Below are positions 19,482-29,174 of a stretch of 64,000 nucleotides of DNA, one piece after another (the first letter of the stretch is position 1; the number at the start of each line of letters is the position of its first letter). The notes beneath the pieces were generated by a model. That model was not told where the DNA came from, did no database searches, and was given only the letters and a program-made list of their open reading frames with translations. Made by a program: the position numbers and the translations under genes. Origin of the DNA: Dethiobacter sp. (lineage in GTDB: Bacteria; Bacillota; Dethiobacteria; Dethiobacterales; Dethiobacteraceae); assembly GCA_018333635.1 (NCBI GenBank), contig JAGXTL010000019.1, positions 43,089 to 107,088 on the forward strand, written 5' to 3'.

Positions 19482-20172
19482 TATAACCTACCCCCCGCAA
19501 AGGTGTTCTGCAACAGTCTGACTTTCGAATGAAACGACAAAGCGGAACGCTAAAAACCGCGCCAAGAAACGGGCCGGTCAGATAAACCCAGATATGATCC
19601 AGTTGCCGCGAAAACAGCGCAGGTGCCAGCGAGCGCGCCGGGTTCATTGACGCACCGGAAACAGGTCCGGCAAATAAAGCTGAGAGCGCAATCACCGCAC
19701 CAACAGTTATGGCGACTGTAATTCCTTTTTCCTTACCTAACGCCGTCACGTTTAGAATCACATAAACAAGGATAAATGTCAGCAGGGTTTCAATTATTAA
19801 GGACTGAAAAGCAGAACCTGCCGGGATCGTACTGCCAAGGGTGCGATGGTTTGGAAACAACGCAAAAAGAGTGCCGCTTGCCAAAATGGCGCCAAAGCAT
19901 TGACTGACAATATATAGGATAACTGCCTTGCCTGGGAAACGACCCGCTAAAAAAAAGCCGAGAGTAACTGCAGGGTTCAGATGCGCGCCGGATATGTCAC
20001 CGATGGCGACTATCATCGCGAACACAACCAGCCCGAAGGTCATTGCCACCCCCACATGAGTAACGGCGCCGCCGCTGAGATCGTTAATAATGATGGCACC
20101 CGTGCCGGCAAATACCAGGCAAAACGTGCCAAAACATTCGGCTGCAAGTTTTTTTGCAAAAGTTACGTCCAT
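19474..20172 (-). CDS. MIP-family aquaglyceroporin, AqpS-like
   Basis: A 232-residue, six-helix channel of the major intrinsic protein family with both half-helix motifs: GAHLNPAVTLG near residue 68 and GASMNPARSLAP near residue 185. Coupling to arsC resembles the AqpS-ArsC arrangement described in Sinorhizobium, where arsenite made inside leaves through the channel. That transport role is inferred from context; water or glycerol transport alone is also possible. Ribosome site AGGAGG lies six bases before the ATG. Confidence 0.88.
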   Translation of the reverse strand: MDVTFAKKLAAECFGTFCLVFAGTGAIIINDLSGGAVTHVGVAMTFGLVVFAMIVAIGDISGAHLNPAVTLGFFLAGRFPGKAVILYIVSQCFGAILASGTLFALFPNHRTLGSTIPAGSAFQSLIIETLLTFILVYVILNVTALGKEKGITVAITVGAVIALSALFAGPVSGASMNPARSLAPALFSRQLDHIWVYLTGPFLGAVFSVPLCRFIRKSDCCRTPLRGVGYNE

Positions 20173-20196
20173 CTTTACCTCCTATACATCGCGCTG

Positions 20197-20793
20197 TTAT
20201 ATATACAATAAGAGAGCTAATCCTGCCAAAAGCGCCACAAGAACTACCAGCAGCAAAATCGGCAGATAACAGATAAGCAGCGCTCGCCCGGTAGTAACCT
20301 GAAATGTTTCGCGCACTGCAATCACGGCAAGAACCAGTACCCAAACTGACAGGATAAAACTCCCCAGTCCATGGAGAATACTGCCGGCAATTCCCGGTGC
20401 AAACCTCAACAGCGCCAAAGGAGCCATAAAAAGCGAGGGCAGATTGCTTAAAGCAAACAATGAAAGAAGATTGTGGAAGCTGCCTCTTGCGCCAAGCAGG
20501 CGCGCCGCGCCAAAACTCACGCCGGCCTGGACAACAAGAATGAGCAAAGAGAAAGGCATCAGCACGGCAAAGACGACTGCCGAGCCGCCTAATTGCGCCG
20601 TCAATTCAACATCAGTCAGCGCGGTAGTCATACTCACTACCATCATCACCAAAATAAACGCTGTGAAAGAAAGCCGCAAAGACGGTTCCTTGCTAACTTC
20701 ACGAATAGTCGCAACCGGACTGCTGATAATGCCAACAACTACTTCTGCCAGACCATCCCTCCGCGTAACTTCATCTTTCGATTCAATTTCCAT
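20197..20793 (-). CDS. Yip1-like integral membrane protein
   Basis: 198 residues with five hydrophobic helices beginning near residue 42; the N-terminal segment GLAEVVVGIISSPVATIREVSKEPS matches the pattern at the start of bacterial Yip1 domain proteins (a P-rich amphipathic segment before helix 1). No catalytic residues are seen. It lies 24 bases upstream of the aquaglyceroporin gene and may share its transcript. Function unknown. Confidence 0.65.
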   Translation of the reverse strand: MEIESKDEVTRRDGLAEVVVGIISSPVATIREVSKEPSLRLSFTAFILVMMVVSMTTALTDVELTAQLGGSAVVFAVLMPFSLLILVVQAGVSFGAARLLGARGSFHNLLSLFALSNLPSLFMAPLALLRFAPGIAGSILHGLGSFILSVWVLVLAVIAVRETFQVTTGRALLICYLPILLLVVLVALLAGLALLLYI

Positions 20794-20852
20794 CTTCTAT
20801 ACAGCCTCGCTTTCGTCTTAAAAAATACACTTAGCGCCTGGCACCGTTTGTA

Positions 20853-21770
20853 TCACCACCTGGGCATGAGGTGTTTTTCAAGCTGCTGCTGCAAAATCAA
20901 AGCGTCCTTCCCTAGCAGGGCGAGCGTCAAACGGTCTAAAACGGCTGAGGGAAATCCGCCCAATTCCTCCCACCAAGGCACCGGTGGCAAGATGATATCT
21001 ACCGGAACAGGGTCGGCCACCCCAGCCAATTCTGCAGCCTCTTCGATGGCTGTGTCCAGGCCCCCTAAACTGTCGACCAACCCCAGGATTTGAGCCTGCG
21101 CACCGGTAAATACTTCCCCCGTCGCAATTTCCCTTACTCTCTCCGCATCAACTTTGCGCCCTGCCGCCACCGCCTCAATAAACTGACTGTGCAGATCATC
21201 AAGGAAAACCTGTAAAATTTCCCGCCGCTCCGGGTTAAGCCGTTCAGAAAAAATTCCCTTATACTTCCCCGCAGTCAGTATCTCGGCAGTAATCCCCAGC
21301 TTTTCAAATAATTCTCCCAAATACATGTGACTGAGGATGACTCCAATGCTGCCGGTGATAGTACCCTCTTGAGCGACGATATGATCTGCAAAAACGGAGA
21401 TATACAGCCCTCCGGAAGTTGCCATGTCGGCCATGGACACCACAACCGGGCGGGGAAAGTTGCTGATCAGACTGCCGATTTCCTGCGAAGCGCCTACCGA
21501 GCCGCCCGGGCTGTTTACCCGCAAAACGACTGCGGAAATATTGGTATCTTCTTCAGCAAGCTGCAAAAGCTTTCTTACCTTAGCAGGCGTAATGCTATCC
21601 GGCTGTAAGCTGCCGCCGACAGACTCGGCAATAGGGCCGGTAAGGGTAATTACTCCGATATTGCCTCCGTCCGCCTGCTGCCAATCACGGGCAAAAACTA
21701 CCGCTAATACCAGTGAACCGATGACAAGCAGCGACAGGCACAAAAATAGCCATTTAGTTCTATTCATCAT
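20853..21770 (-). CDS. sppA: Signal peptide peptidase SppA, short type
   Basis: 305 residues with an N-terminal membrane anchor (residues 7-27) and a ClpP-like serine peptidase domain. The nucleophile Ser is in ADMATSGGLYIS near residue 118; the general-base lysine is in LTAGKYKG near residue 167. The acyl-site segment VNSPGGSVGASQEI is also present. It degrades cleaved signal peptides in the membrane. GAGGG lies seven bases before the ATG pair. Confidence 0.92.
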   Translation of the reverse strand: MMNRTKWLFLCLSLLVIGSLVLAVVFARDWQQADGGNIGVITLTGPIAESVGGSLQPDSITPAKVRKLLQLAEEDTNISAVVLRVNSPGGSVGASQEIGSLISNFPRPVVVSMADMATSGGLYISVFADHIVAQEGTITGSIGVILSHMYLGELFEKLGITAEILTAGKYKGIFSERLNPERREILQVFLDDLHSQFIEAVAAGRKVDAERVREIATGEVFTGAQAQILGLVDSLGGLDTAIEEAAELAGVADPVPVDIILPPVPWWEELGGFPSAVLDRLTLALLGKDALILQQQLEKHLMPRW

Positions 21771-21813
21771 TGATACGCCCTCTCTCCTTAAATTAAAAGC
21801 TGATAGATTCGGG

Positions 21814-24800
21814 TTATAACTTATTCGTGACCTGACGGTGGTATTCCTGGATGGACTTGATATGCAATTGTTTTCGACAAAGCATCTCTATCGCTGTAAC
21901 GACAGCTTCCGCACCCGCCATGGTAGTCGTATAAGACACCCGATGCTGCAAAGCGCTCCTTCTGATGGAGAAGGAGTCTTTTTGTGCTTGCGTTCCGGTA
22001 ACGGTATTGATCACAAAGTCTACTTCCCTGTTTTTTATCATATCGACAATATGAGGCCTGCCTTCAGCCACTTTATTAATTATTTCAGCGCAAAGACCCC
22101 TTTCCCTTAAAAAACCGGCAGTTCCTTTGGTTGCAATGATGCTGATGCCTAAACGCGCCAATCTAAGAGCGATATTTACCGCTTGTTCCTTGTCTTTATC
22201 CTTGACACTGATAAAAATCTTGCCGGAGGTGGGAATCCTGTTATAGCTTGCCGCTTGCGCCTTGGCATAGGCTAGACCAAAATCTTCATCTATCCCCATC
22301 ACCTCTCCGGTAGATTTCATTTCCGGCCCCAGAATCACATCAACCCCCGGGAACTTGTTGAAGGGAAAAACGGCTTCTTTCACTGCTACATGCGGCATTT
22401 CCACTTCAGCGCTCATGCCAAGCTCTGCCAGCCTGCGCCCCATAATTACCTTGGCTGCCAGCTTGGCATAAGCTATCCCCGTCACCTTGCTGACAAAAGG
22501 AATCGTCCGGGAAGCGCGCGGATTGACCTCCAGAATATAAACCTTCTCATTTTTGACCGCGTATTGAACATTCATCAAGCCTAAGACATTAAGCTCCAGC
22601 GCAAGCGCCTTCGTCTGTGTCTTAATTTCCTCCACCACAGCGCTGCTCAATGAATGTGGGGGCAGCGAACAAGCCGAGTCGCCGGAATGAATGCCCGCCT
22701 CTTCAATATGTTCCATAACCCCCGCAATCACCGTCTCAATACCGTCCGAAATCGCGTCCACATCAACTTCAATAGCATCTTCCAGGTACTCGTCAATCAG
22801 TACCGGATGTTCCGGCGAAGCGGCAAGTGCCCGCCGCATGTAATCCCGCAGGCTTTCATTGTCATAAACAATTTCCATCGCCCTCCCGCCGAGCACATAA
22901 GAAGGCCGCACAATAACGGGATAGCCCACGCTTTTAACAAGTGCAAGCGCTCCCTCAACCGAAGTGGCGGTAACGCTCTCCGGTTGCCGTAAATTTAGCT
23001 TATGCAACAACTCTTTGAAGCGCTTTCTGTCTTCAGCCAAGTCGATGGCGTCGTGCGATGTGCCAAGTATTTTTACACCCGCCTGCCAGAGCGGCAGCGC
23101 CAGCTTAAGCGGCGTCTGACCGCCAAACTGTAAAATCACGCCTGCCGGTTTCTCCAGCTCAATAATGTTCAATACGTCTTCTGCTGTAAGAGGCTCGAAA
23201 TATAGCCTGTCAGCCGTGTCGTAGTCCGTGCTGACCGTTTCCGGATTACAGTTTACCATTATTGCCTCAAAACCCAATTCTTTACAGGAAAAAACAGCAT
23301 GGACACAGCAATAATCAAACTCTATCCCCTGCCCGATACGGTTTGGGCCCGAACCAAGGATAATGATTTTTTGACGCCCGGAATCTGACACCTCGGATTG
23401 CGCTAATGCAGCCTGCCCGTCTGCCTGGTAAACCGCTCTTTCGTATGTGGAGTAAAAGTACGGCGTGTAAGCCTTAAATTCTCCGGCACAAGTATCAACC
23501 ATCTTATAGACAGGCAAGATTCCATACTGTTTGCGCCAATTGCGCACCGTCCCCTCCGGCACACGCAAGAGATCACCTATTCTCCTGTCAGCCATGCCAT
23601 TTTCCTTGGCTATACGCAAAAGCTCGGGCGGCAGTAGAACCTCGTCCCCTTTTTTTCCGATTGCCTGGTTTTCTATTTCTTTTTCAAGGAGCACCAACTG
23701 CCGGACATTGAACAAAAACCAAGGGTCTACACCGCAAAGTTCACTGACTTCCTCGATTGACAGACCACGCCTGAATGCCTCCGCAATGGACCAAAACCTT
23801 TCGCTGCTGGGAATACGCAGCGACTGGCGCAATTCGTTCAAGTCTCCGTCTACACTCTCAAGCCCATAGTTTCCCTTCTCTAAACTTCTGATAGCTTTGC
23901 TGAGCGCCTCCTTAAAGGTCCGGCCGATTGACATTACCTCGCCTACCGACTTCATCTGCGTCATCAACGTCATATCAGCTTCAGGAAACTTTTCAAAAGC
24001 AAACCGCGGGAACTTTACTACTACATAGTCGATTGCAGGCTCAAAAGAGGCAGGTGTTTCCCGTGTAATATCGTTTGGTATCTCATCTAAGGTAAGCCCC
24101 ACAGCAAGCTTTGCGGCTATTTTGGCGATAGGGAAGCCGGTTGCCTTGGAGGCTAGCGCCGAACTCCTCGAAACGCGAGGATTCATCTCAATAACCACCG
24201 TCCGGCCGTTAACCGGATTACTGGCAAACTGGATATTGGAGCCTCCGGTGTCAACACCGATTTCCCGCATAACGGCTATGGAAGCGTCCCTCAACCGTTG
24301 GTACTCCTTCTCGGTCAGTGTTTGTATCGGCGCCACGGTAATGCTGTCGCCGGTATGAATCCCCATGCCATCAAAGTTCTCAATCGAACAGATGACGACT
24401 ACGTTGTCTTTCTTATCGCGCATCATCTCCATTTCAAACTCTTTCCAGCCGATTACAGACTCTTCCACCAACACTTGGTGAGTCATGCTCAGCTCGAGCG
24501 CGCTTTCGAGGATAGTTTTAAATTCTTCAATATTGTAGGCAATGCCGCTGCCTGTCCCGCCGAGTGTAAAGGCCGGACGTAAAATAGCAGGGAAACCAAT
24601 ATCTTTAATGATTTCCAGCCCCTCGGCAAGCGAATTTACGGCAACGCTCGCCGGCACTTCCAGGCCAATCCTGTGCATCGCCTCCTTGAATAGTTCCCTA
24701 TCCTCCGCCTTTTTGATTGACTCAAGTCTTGCGCCAATCAACTCAACATTATACTTGTCCAAGATTTCTTTCTCGGCAAGTTCCACCGCTAAGTTCAGAC

Positions 24801-25083
24801 CGGTCTGCCCGCCGATATTGGGCAGAAGAGCATCAGGCCTCTCGCGGTCAATAATCATCTCAAGAACCTCGGCATTTAAGGGCTCGATATAGACGGCATC
24901 GGCCATCTCCGGGTCGGTCATAATCGTAGCCGGGTTGGAATTAACAAGGACTACCTGGTAGCCTTCCTCGCGCAGCGCTTTGCATGCCTGCGTGCCGGAA
25001 TAATCAAATTCGCACGCCTGCCCGATAACAATCGGCCCTGACCCGATTACGAGTATCTTTTTGATATCTGTCCGTTTCGGCAT
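21814..25083 (-). CDS. carB: Carbamoyl phosphate synthase large subunit
   Basis: 1089 residues, full length. It has two homologous ATP-grasp halves, each with a carboxyphosphate or carbamate synthetic domain; the repeated [18 protein letters not shown] and [17 protein letters not shown] segments mark them. A C-terminal MGS-like allosteric domain follows (about residues 940-1075). It makes carbamoyl phosphate from bicarbonate, ATP and ammonia delivered by CarA, feeding pyrimidine and arginine synthesis. ATG at 25083 shares bases with the TGA of carA; a GTG one codon earlier is possible. Confidence 0.97.
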   Translation of the reverse strand: MPKRTDIKKILVIGSGPIVIGQACEFDYSGTQACKALREEGYQVVLVNSNPATIMTDPEMADAVYIEPLNAEVLEMIIDRERPDALLPNIGGQTGLNLAVELAEKEILDKYNVELIGARLESIKKAEDRELFKEAMHRIGLEVPASVAVNSLAEGLEIIKDIGFPAILRPAFTLGGTGSGIAYNIEEFKTILESALELSMTHQVLVEESVIGWKEFEMEMMRDKKDNVVVICSIENFDGMGIHTGDSITVAPIQTLTEKEYQRLRDASIAVMREIGVDTGGSNIQFASNPVNGRTVVIEMNPRVSRSSALASKATGFPIAKIAAKLAVGLTLDEIPNDITRETPASFEPAIDYVVVKFPRFAFEKFPEADMTLMTQMKSVGEVMSIGRTFKEALSKAIRSLEKGNYGLESVDGDLNELRQSLRIPSSERFWSIAEAFRRGLSIEEVSELCGVDPWFLFNVRQLVLLEKEIENQAIGKKGDEVLLPPELLRIAKENGMADRRIGDLLRVPEGTVRNWRKQYGILPVYKMVDTCAGEFKAYTPYFYSTYERAVYQADGQAALAQSEVSDSGRQKIIILGSGPNRIGQGIEFDYCCVHAVFSCKELGFEAIMVNCNPETVSTDYDTADRLYFEPLTAEDVLNIIELEKPAGVILQFGGQTPLKLALPLWQAGVKILGTSHDAIDLAEDRKRFKELLHKLNLRQPESVTATSVEGALALVKSVGYPVIVRPSYVLGGRAMEIVYDNESLRDYMRRALAASPEHPVLIDEYLEDAIEVDVDAISDGIETVIAGVMEHIEEAGIHSGDSACSLPPHSLSSAVVEEIKTQTKALALELNVLGLMNVQYAVKNEKVYILEVNPRASRTIPFVSKVTGIAYAKLAAKVIMGRRLAELGMSAEVEMPHVAVKEAVFPFNKFPGVDVILGPEMKSTGEVMGIDEDFGLAYAKAQAASYNRIPTSGKIFISVKDKDKEQAVNIALRLARLGISIIATKGTAGFLRERGLCAEIINKVAEGRPHIVDMIKNREVDFVINTVTGTQAQKDSFSIRRSALQHRVSYTTTMAGAEAVVTAIEMLCRKQLHIKSIQEYHRQVTNKL

Positions 25084-26219
25084 CACGCAACACCCCCGAT
25101 CATCTCCCTAAACTTACCGAAAACATGCAGCGCATCATTTGGCCCCGGCCCGGCTTCCGGATGATGTTGAACAGAGAAGACCGGCAACTCAACATGACGC
25201 ATACCTTCTTCCGTCCCGTCATACAGATTTTTGTGCGTCAGACGCACTTGGCCTCGCAAACTGCCTAGATCAACGCAATAATTATGATTCTGTGCCGTAA
25301 TTTCTACCAAACCGGTCTCCAGATCGATCACCGGATGATTACCGCCGTGATGGCCAAATTTCAATTTATATGTCTGACCGCCCATAGCAAGTACCAAGAT
25401 TTGATGACCGAGGCAGACGCCAAACAAAGGTTTCTTGCCTAACAGCTTTTTCGTGTTCTCAATGGCATAAGTTACCGTCGTCGGATCGCCTGGGCCGTTA
25501 CTCAACAGCACCCCATCACAATCCATCGCCAGCACTTCCTCTGCCGGCGTAGCAGCGGGGACTACCGTCACCGTAAAACCTTGCGCCACGAGATTGCGCA
25601 AAATGCTGTATTTGACTCCAAAGTCATAGACGACCACTTTCAGCAAATCTTTTTCCTTTTCCGTTGCTCTGCACCACGGCCGGCAATCCTCTTGCCACTG
25701 ATAAGGCCTGGCGGTAGATACCTTTTCCACCAAATCAACAGCCGCCATGCCCGGATGCGAACGCACCTTTTCGAGCAGACTCTGAAGATTAAAGTCCACA
25801 GTAGAAATTATCCCCAGCTGAGAGCCAAAGTTTCGCAAATGTACCGTCAGCGCCCGGGTGTCTATCCGCTCAATGCCGACCGTACCGTGCCGCTTTAAAT
25901 AATCGCCGAGTGAGACGCTCTCCACACCGCCTGTCCCGGCACGCCAGTTGCTTGGAAAATCCAAGTATTCTTTAACAACAAACCCTTCTGCTTTAACAGA
26001 ACCGGCAGACTCCGCATCCTCGCCGTTAACACCATAATTGCCGATTTGGGGATAAGTCATCGAGACAATCTGTCCCTTGTAAGACGGATCAGTCAGAATC
26101 TCTTGGTAGCCGGTCATCGAAGTGTTAAACACCACCTCGCCGATAGCTTCTCCTGCAGCGCCGAAATTTGTTCCCTCAAAAACCGTCCCGTCAGCCAAAA
26201 CCAGCAGCGCCTTATTCAT
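25083..26219 (-). CDS. carA: Carbamoyl phosphate synthase small (glutaminase) subunit
   Basis: 378 residues. The N-terminal domain begins [20 protein letters not shown]; the C-terminal class I glutamine amidotransferase domain has the nucleophile Cys in [14 protein letters not shown] and the His/Glu pair in [11 protein letters not shown]. The start is the ATG at 26219 with GGGAGG six bases before it; the frame's earlier ATG at 26234 overlaps that ribosome site. The PyrR-type attenuator and promoter upstream indicate control by uridine nucleotides. Confidence 0.97.
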   Translation of the reverse strand: MNKALLVLADGTVFEGTNFGAAGEAIGEVVFNTSMTGYQEILTDPSYKGQIVSMTYPQIGNYGVNGEDAESAGSVKAEGFVVKEYLDFPSNWRAGTGGVESVSLGDYLKRHGTVGIERIDTRALTVHLRNFGSQLGIISTVDFNLQSLLEKVRSHPGMAAVDLVEKVSTARPYQWQEDCRPWCRATEKEKDLLKVVVYDFGVKYSILRNLVAQGFTVTVVPAATPAEEVLAMDCDGVLLSNGPGDPTTVTYAIENTKKLLGKKPLFGVCLGHQILVLAMGGQTYKLKFGHHGGNHPVIDLETGLVEITAQNHNYCVDLGSLRGQVRLTHKNLYDGTEEGMRHVELPVFSVQHHPEAGPGPNDALHVFGKFREMIGGVA

Positions 26220-26282
26220 TTTGACCTCCCTCATTATTTAAGAAATCTAACCCGGAAAACTCAAGCTAATTTCCTGTGTAAT

Positions 26283-26377
26283 AAAAAAAGCCAACTAAGC
26301 GGTTCATTCCGCTTCGCCGGCACGTCAGAAAAATTAACTTCATCAGTCCAAAGCCTCCTTTTTAGTCTCACAGGACT
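26283..26377 (-). promoter_or_regulatory. PyrR-type attenuator of carAB
   Basis: The minus-strand leader contains AGTC-CTGTGA-GACT (26364-26377), which resembles the PyrR-binding stem-loop consensus (UCCxGxGAGG region). A competing pairing is TTAACTTAGTCC with GGACT...AAGTTAA. An intrinsic terminator follows: about 13 bp of stem at 26290-26321, then seven T. This is the standard anti-antiterminator/antiterminator/terminator layout of PyrR-controlled pyr operons, from established knowledge. No pyrR gene is in the window. Confidence 0.82.
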
Positions 26378-26402
26378 AAGTTAAAGGTGCCTACTCACCG
26401 AA

Positions 26403-26431
26403 ATTTTACCACACGACAGCCAAACTGTCAA
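26403..26431 (-). promoter_or_regulatory. Promoter of carAB
   Basis: TTGACA and TAAAAT with a 17-base spacer on the minus strand, placing the transcript start about 25 bases before the PyrR-like loop. A near-consensus sigma-70/sigma-A site. Confidence 0.85.
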
Positions 26432-26460
26432 GAAATTCGCTCCGCTCTCACCTTCAGATC

Positions 26461-26493
26461 CCCTCTCCCCCTGGGAGAGGGTTAGGGTGAGGG
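26461..26493. repeat. REP-like element CCCTCTCCC...GGGAGAGGG plus TTAGGGTGAGGG
   Basis: Hairpin CCCTCTCCC-CCT-GGGAGAGGG followed by a GTTAGGGTGAGGG tail. The same head and tail recur at 54574-54655 and at the right end of the window, where the tail is tandemly multiplied. It lies upstream of the carA promoter, in a 220-base gene-free gap. Confidence 0.75.
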
Positions 26494-26649
26494 CCTCACT
26501 AAAAGAGCCGTTAAGAGAATCCTTTCCTGCAGCGAGCTTTTTATGCGCCGCCGCTTTTGCCAAGAATTACCGATGTTAAGTTGTCATAATATCTGATAAT
26601 ATGCAATTGACTCACCAAACTGTCTCATATTAACCAGACAGTAGAGCAA

Positions 26650-27819
26650 ATGGCTGATAAAGGAATGATGCCTCTTATGAAATCTTCACACATACTAATT
26701 TTCTGCTTGTTTTTTTCGCTGCTATTTGCAGCCTCACGCCTTCATCCCGGCTCACACAGTTACGAGAAAGCGGCTCTCGCAGATTTTACACCGCCGAAAT
26801 TTCCCTCGACAACTGCTGATTCTGCGCCGCCCAAGTCTCCAGGCACATATATTGAGCTGCTAAAAGAAATCCCGGATGAACGCTCACGCACAAAACAAGA
26901 AACTGCCCCTGCCGCGACAACATCTCCGACGACAGCGGAAGCAAAACCGGCCGCAAAGAAAACGGCCAAGCCGCTGCCAGAGAGACCTCCAGAAAAAAAA
27001 GAACTTGCGGCCCGCCAAACACTCCCCGTCCAAAACCCTAAACCTCCCGCTGCCCTCACACCTGCTCCCAGCGAACAACTGCCTTTGCAAGAAAACGAGC
27101 CGCCCCTGCCTGAAACTCCGCTGCAGGACAAACCGCAAGAAGCTCCGCTTCCCGAACGAGAAAATCACGATAGAAAACTGAACAGTTACGTTTTGGAGAT
27201 CATTCAGACTTACCAAATTGGCAATTTCCCTTACCTGCTTAACAATGACTACGCTAACTATAACGGCGTAACGACAAACATTTTTTATCAAGACAGGTTG
27301 CTGGCACGAGCGCACCCAAGCGGCAATCGGGCTAGCCATTGTGTCGGCATTACCTTTGAGGTATTTTTCCGCGCCATGCAGGAAAGAAACAGACGCCTGG
27401 GACTTTCGCCGAATGATTTTAACGGCATGAACTGGGACGAGCTCTTTGATTTTATGCTGCTCTGGTATGTGGCCACAGGCCCGAAGCAGAGCAGCAATCT
27501 GACAATAGCTGTTGAGAAATACGGCATAGGTACCAGAATCACAAACTTAGCAGAAGCACGACCGGGAGATTTCATTGACTTCTCACGAACAAACGGTACC
27601 GGACACACTGCTGTTTTTATTGACTGGGTGCGCGACAATGAGCGCATCGTCGGCATACGCTACTGGTCAAGCCAAAGCTCAACAAACGGCATCGCCTATA
27701 ACGAGGAATACTTCAATATCCCAAACTCGGCAGGCCGCCCTTACGGCAACGTTATGCAGCAACCGCTCTACATCGCCCGCGTACTGCCTGTTGCCGACTA
27801 CAGAAACTTTCGCGAGTAA
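26650..27819 (+). CDS. Secreted proline-rich protein with NlpC/P60-like C-terminal domain
   Basis: 389 residues. A signal sequence (SSHILIFCLFFSLLFAAS) is followed by a low-complexity linker rich in P, A, E and K (about residues 45-170), typical of cell-wall spanning regions. The C-terminal domain (about 180-385) has a plausible papain-like site: Cys in ASHCVGITFEVF and His in GTGHTAVFIDW after ARPGDFIDFSR. This suggests an NlpC/P60-related peptidoglycan hydrolase or amidase, but the match is by pattern only. The ATG at 26677 (after AAAGGA) is an alternative start. Confidence 0.65.
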   Translation: MADKGMMPLMKSSHILIFCLFFSLLFAASRLHPGSHSYEKAALADFTPPKFPSTTADSAPPKSPGTYIELLKEIPDERSRTKQETAPAATTSPTTAEAKPAAKKTAKPLPERPPEKKELAARQTLPVQNPKPPAALTPAPSEQLPLQENEPPLPETPLQDKPQEAPLPERENHDRKLNSYVLEIIQTYQIGNFPYLLNNDYANYNGVTTNIFYQDRLLARAHPSGNRASHCVGITFEVFFRAMQERNRRLGLSPNDFNGMNWDELFDFMLLWYVATGPKQSSNLTIAVEKYGIGTRITNLAEARPGDFIDFSRTNGTGHTAVFIDWVRDNERIVGIRYWSSQSSTNGIAYNEEYFNIPNSAGRPYGNVMQQPLYIARVLPVADYRNFRE

Positions 27820-27887
27820 AGACTCTTTTCCTTAGGTTATCTAAAAGAATTTTTTTCAACTGGAAAAAGCCTAGCCTGAAGGTGCAA

Positions 27888-27927
27888 CAAGGGGACGGGG
27901 TGCGGACACACGCATCCCGTCCCTTTG
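27888..27927. repeat. REP-like GGGGACGGGG palindrome, copy 1
   Basis: CAAGGGGACGGGGTGCG pairs with CGCATCCCGTCCCTTTG around a six-base loop. It is followed by CTTGACACAAAGAGACACATT. Related elements lie at 31377, 33388, 41930 and 54390. It may also stop the transcript of the preceding gene. Confidence 0.75.
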
Positions 27928-28000
27928 TCACTCTTGACACAAAGAGACACATTGGCTACTATTATAATGTAGCCATGAAGTCACATGAGGAGTGATTATT

Positions 28001-28285
28001 TTGTATAAACTAAGAGTTGGAATGCGAGAGGCAAAAGAGAACTTTAGCAGACTTGTTAATGAAGTGAAGAAGGGCACAGAAATCATTCTCACAGAAAGAG
28101 GCAAGCCTGTAGCCAGATTAGCACCTATCAATGAAGAGTCTTTGTCTTTGGCATCGCGACTATCCAAGCTTGAACATGCCGGCATATTAGAGCCTGCAAA
28201 TCGAGCAAGCTTAAAGCTGCCTTCACCTCTTCCTCTATGCGGAGAAAAAGCACAGGCGTTCTTAGAGGAGGATCGGAACAGATGA
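28001..28285 (+). CDS. Phd/YefM-type antitoxin
   Basis: About 94 residues. The N-terminal half (MYKLRVGMREAKENFSRLVNEVKKG, then IILTERGKPVARLAPI) is the classic Phd/YefM DNA-binding fold; the C-terminal tail is the toxin-neutralising part. TTG at 28001 is chosen because AGGAG lies eight bases upstream; a GTG at 27992 overlaps that site. Its TGA overlaps the ATG of the PIN toxin (ATGA). It is expected to repress its own promoter. Confidence 0.85.
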   Translation: MYKLRVGMREAKENFSRLVNEVKKGTEIILTERGKPVARLAPINEESLSLASRLSKLEHAGILEPANRASLKLPSPLPLCGEKAQAFLEEDRNR

Positions 28286-28710
28286 ACCCAAACAATATTT
28301 CGGTCATTTACTGGGACAGTTCGGCGGTTCTCTCAACGCTGCTACATGATAGCCATAGCGAGCAAGCGTTGCGCTATGCTGGCGCCAACGCTATTCATCT
28401 GCTCTCCAGCTTGGCTTTAGCGGAAGTACATGCCGTTTTAAACAGAATTAAACGCGAACATGAGATGGCCGAAATATTAGTGGAAGCATCCCTCGAAACT
28501 TTAAGCTCTGGTCCGTGGAGAAAGTTAAGAATTGACCCCGAAACAGATGAAATAAGGAGGCTAGCCTCAAAGTGGCCGCTACGAGGAGCTGATCTCTGGC
28601 ATCTAGCCACCGCAAAAACTTTGCAACGCGAACTGCCAGAATTGTTGGTATTAACCTTTGATAAACTACTTTATCAGGCATCTGTCGGAGAAAGTATAGC
28701 CTGCCAATAG
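28282..28710 (+). CDS. PIN-domain toxin, VapC family
   Basis: 142 residues. The PIN acidic residues are visible: D in VIYWDSSAVLS near residue 12, E in LALAEVHAVLNR near residue 48, D in LRGADLWHLATA near residue 108 and D in LLVLTFDKLLYQ near residue 130. It is a predicted Mg-dependent ribonuclease held in check by the upstream Phd-like protein. The ATG follows AGAGGAGG, and the frame is open further upstream only inside the antitoxin gene. The hybrid Phd-antitoxin/PIN-toxin pairing is common. Confidence 0.87.
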   Translation: MNPNNISVIYWDSSAVLSTLLHDSHSEQALRYAGANAIHLLSSLALAEVHAVLNRIKREHEMAEILVEASLETLSSGPWRKLRIDPETDEIRRLASKWPLRGADLWHLATAKTLQRELPELLVLTFDKLLYQASVGESIACQ

Positions 28711-28738
28711 TTTATTACGTCCACTTGTCACGCATTTG

Positions 28739-29140
28739 TCACCCGGCAATTGTTTTAACCAGAAAATTCCTCTCCCGCGGTCCGTCAAACTCACAAAAAT
28801 ATATTGCCTGCCAGGCACCAAGTGCTAACTTCCCGCCAGCAACCGGAATCATCTGCGAAGCACCGACTATACCTGCCTTTATGTGTGCCGCTGAGTTTCC
28901 CTCACCGTGGCGAAATATTGCGTGCTCCCACGGGCAAAGCTGGTCCAGATAACGTAAAAAATCCCCGGATACTTCTGGGTAAGCACCTTCATTAACAGTT
29001 ATTCCCGCCGTCGTATGAGGACAATACACAGCAACAAGGCCATCCCGCATTCCTGACTGCCTGATGGCCTCTCTAACCTGCTCGGTTATACTAATCATCC
29101 CTGAACGAACAGTAGTGCGTATGGCGAATTTTTGCAACAA
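28739..29140 (-). CDS. YjbQ family protein (secondary thiamine-phosphate synthase type)
   Basis: About 133 residues, matching the UPF0047/YjbQ family: MISITEQVREAI, YCPHTTAGITVNE (metal-binding His), HGEGNSAAHIKAGIVG and LGAWQAIYFCEFDGPRER. The family forms trimers; some members show weak thiamine-phosphate synthase activity, but the physiological role is unsettled. The start is one of two adjacent TTG codons (29140 or 29137) after GGGGGAGG; the longer frame upstream belongs to the neighbouring pseudogene region. It ends 28 bases from the convergent toxin gene. Confidence 0.85.
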   Translation of the reverse strand: MLQKFAIRTTVRSGMISITEQVREAIRQSGMRDGLVAVYCPHTTAGITVNEGAYPEVSGDFLRYLDQLCPWEHAIFRHGEGNSAAHIKAGIVGASQMIPVAGGKLALGAWQAIYFCEFDGPRERNFLVKTIAG

Positions 29141-29174
29141 ACTTACCACCTCCCCCGAGATATACCGACAGATC

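Noticed and set aside
20593..21093. Plus-strand frames opposite the Yip1-like and sppA genes
   Set aside because: They overlap well-supported minus-strand genes and contain no recognisable motif.
26760..27339. Long minus-strand frames opposite the proline-rich linker
   Set aside because: They are shadows of a GC-skewed, low-complexity coding region; no start signals.
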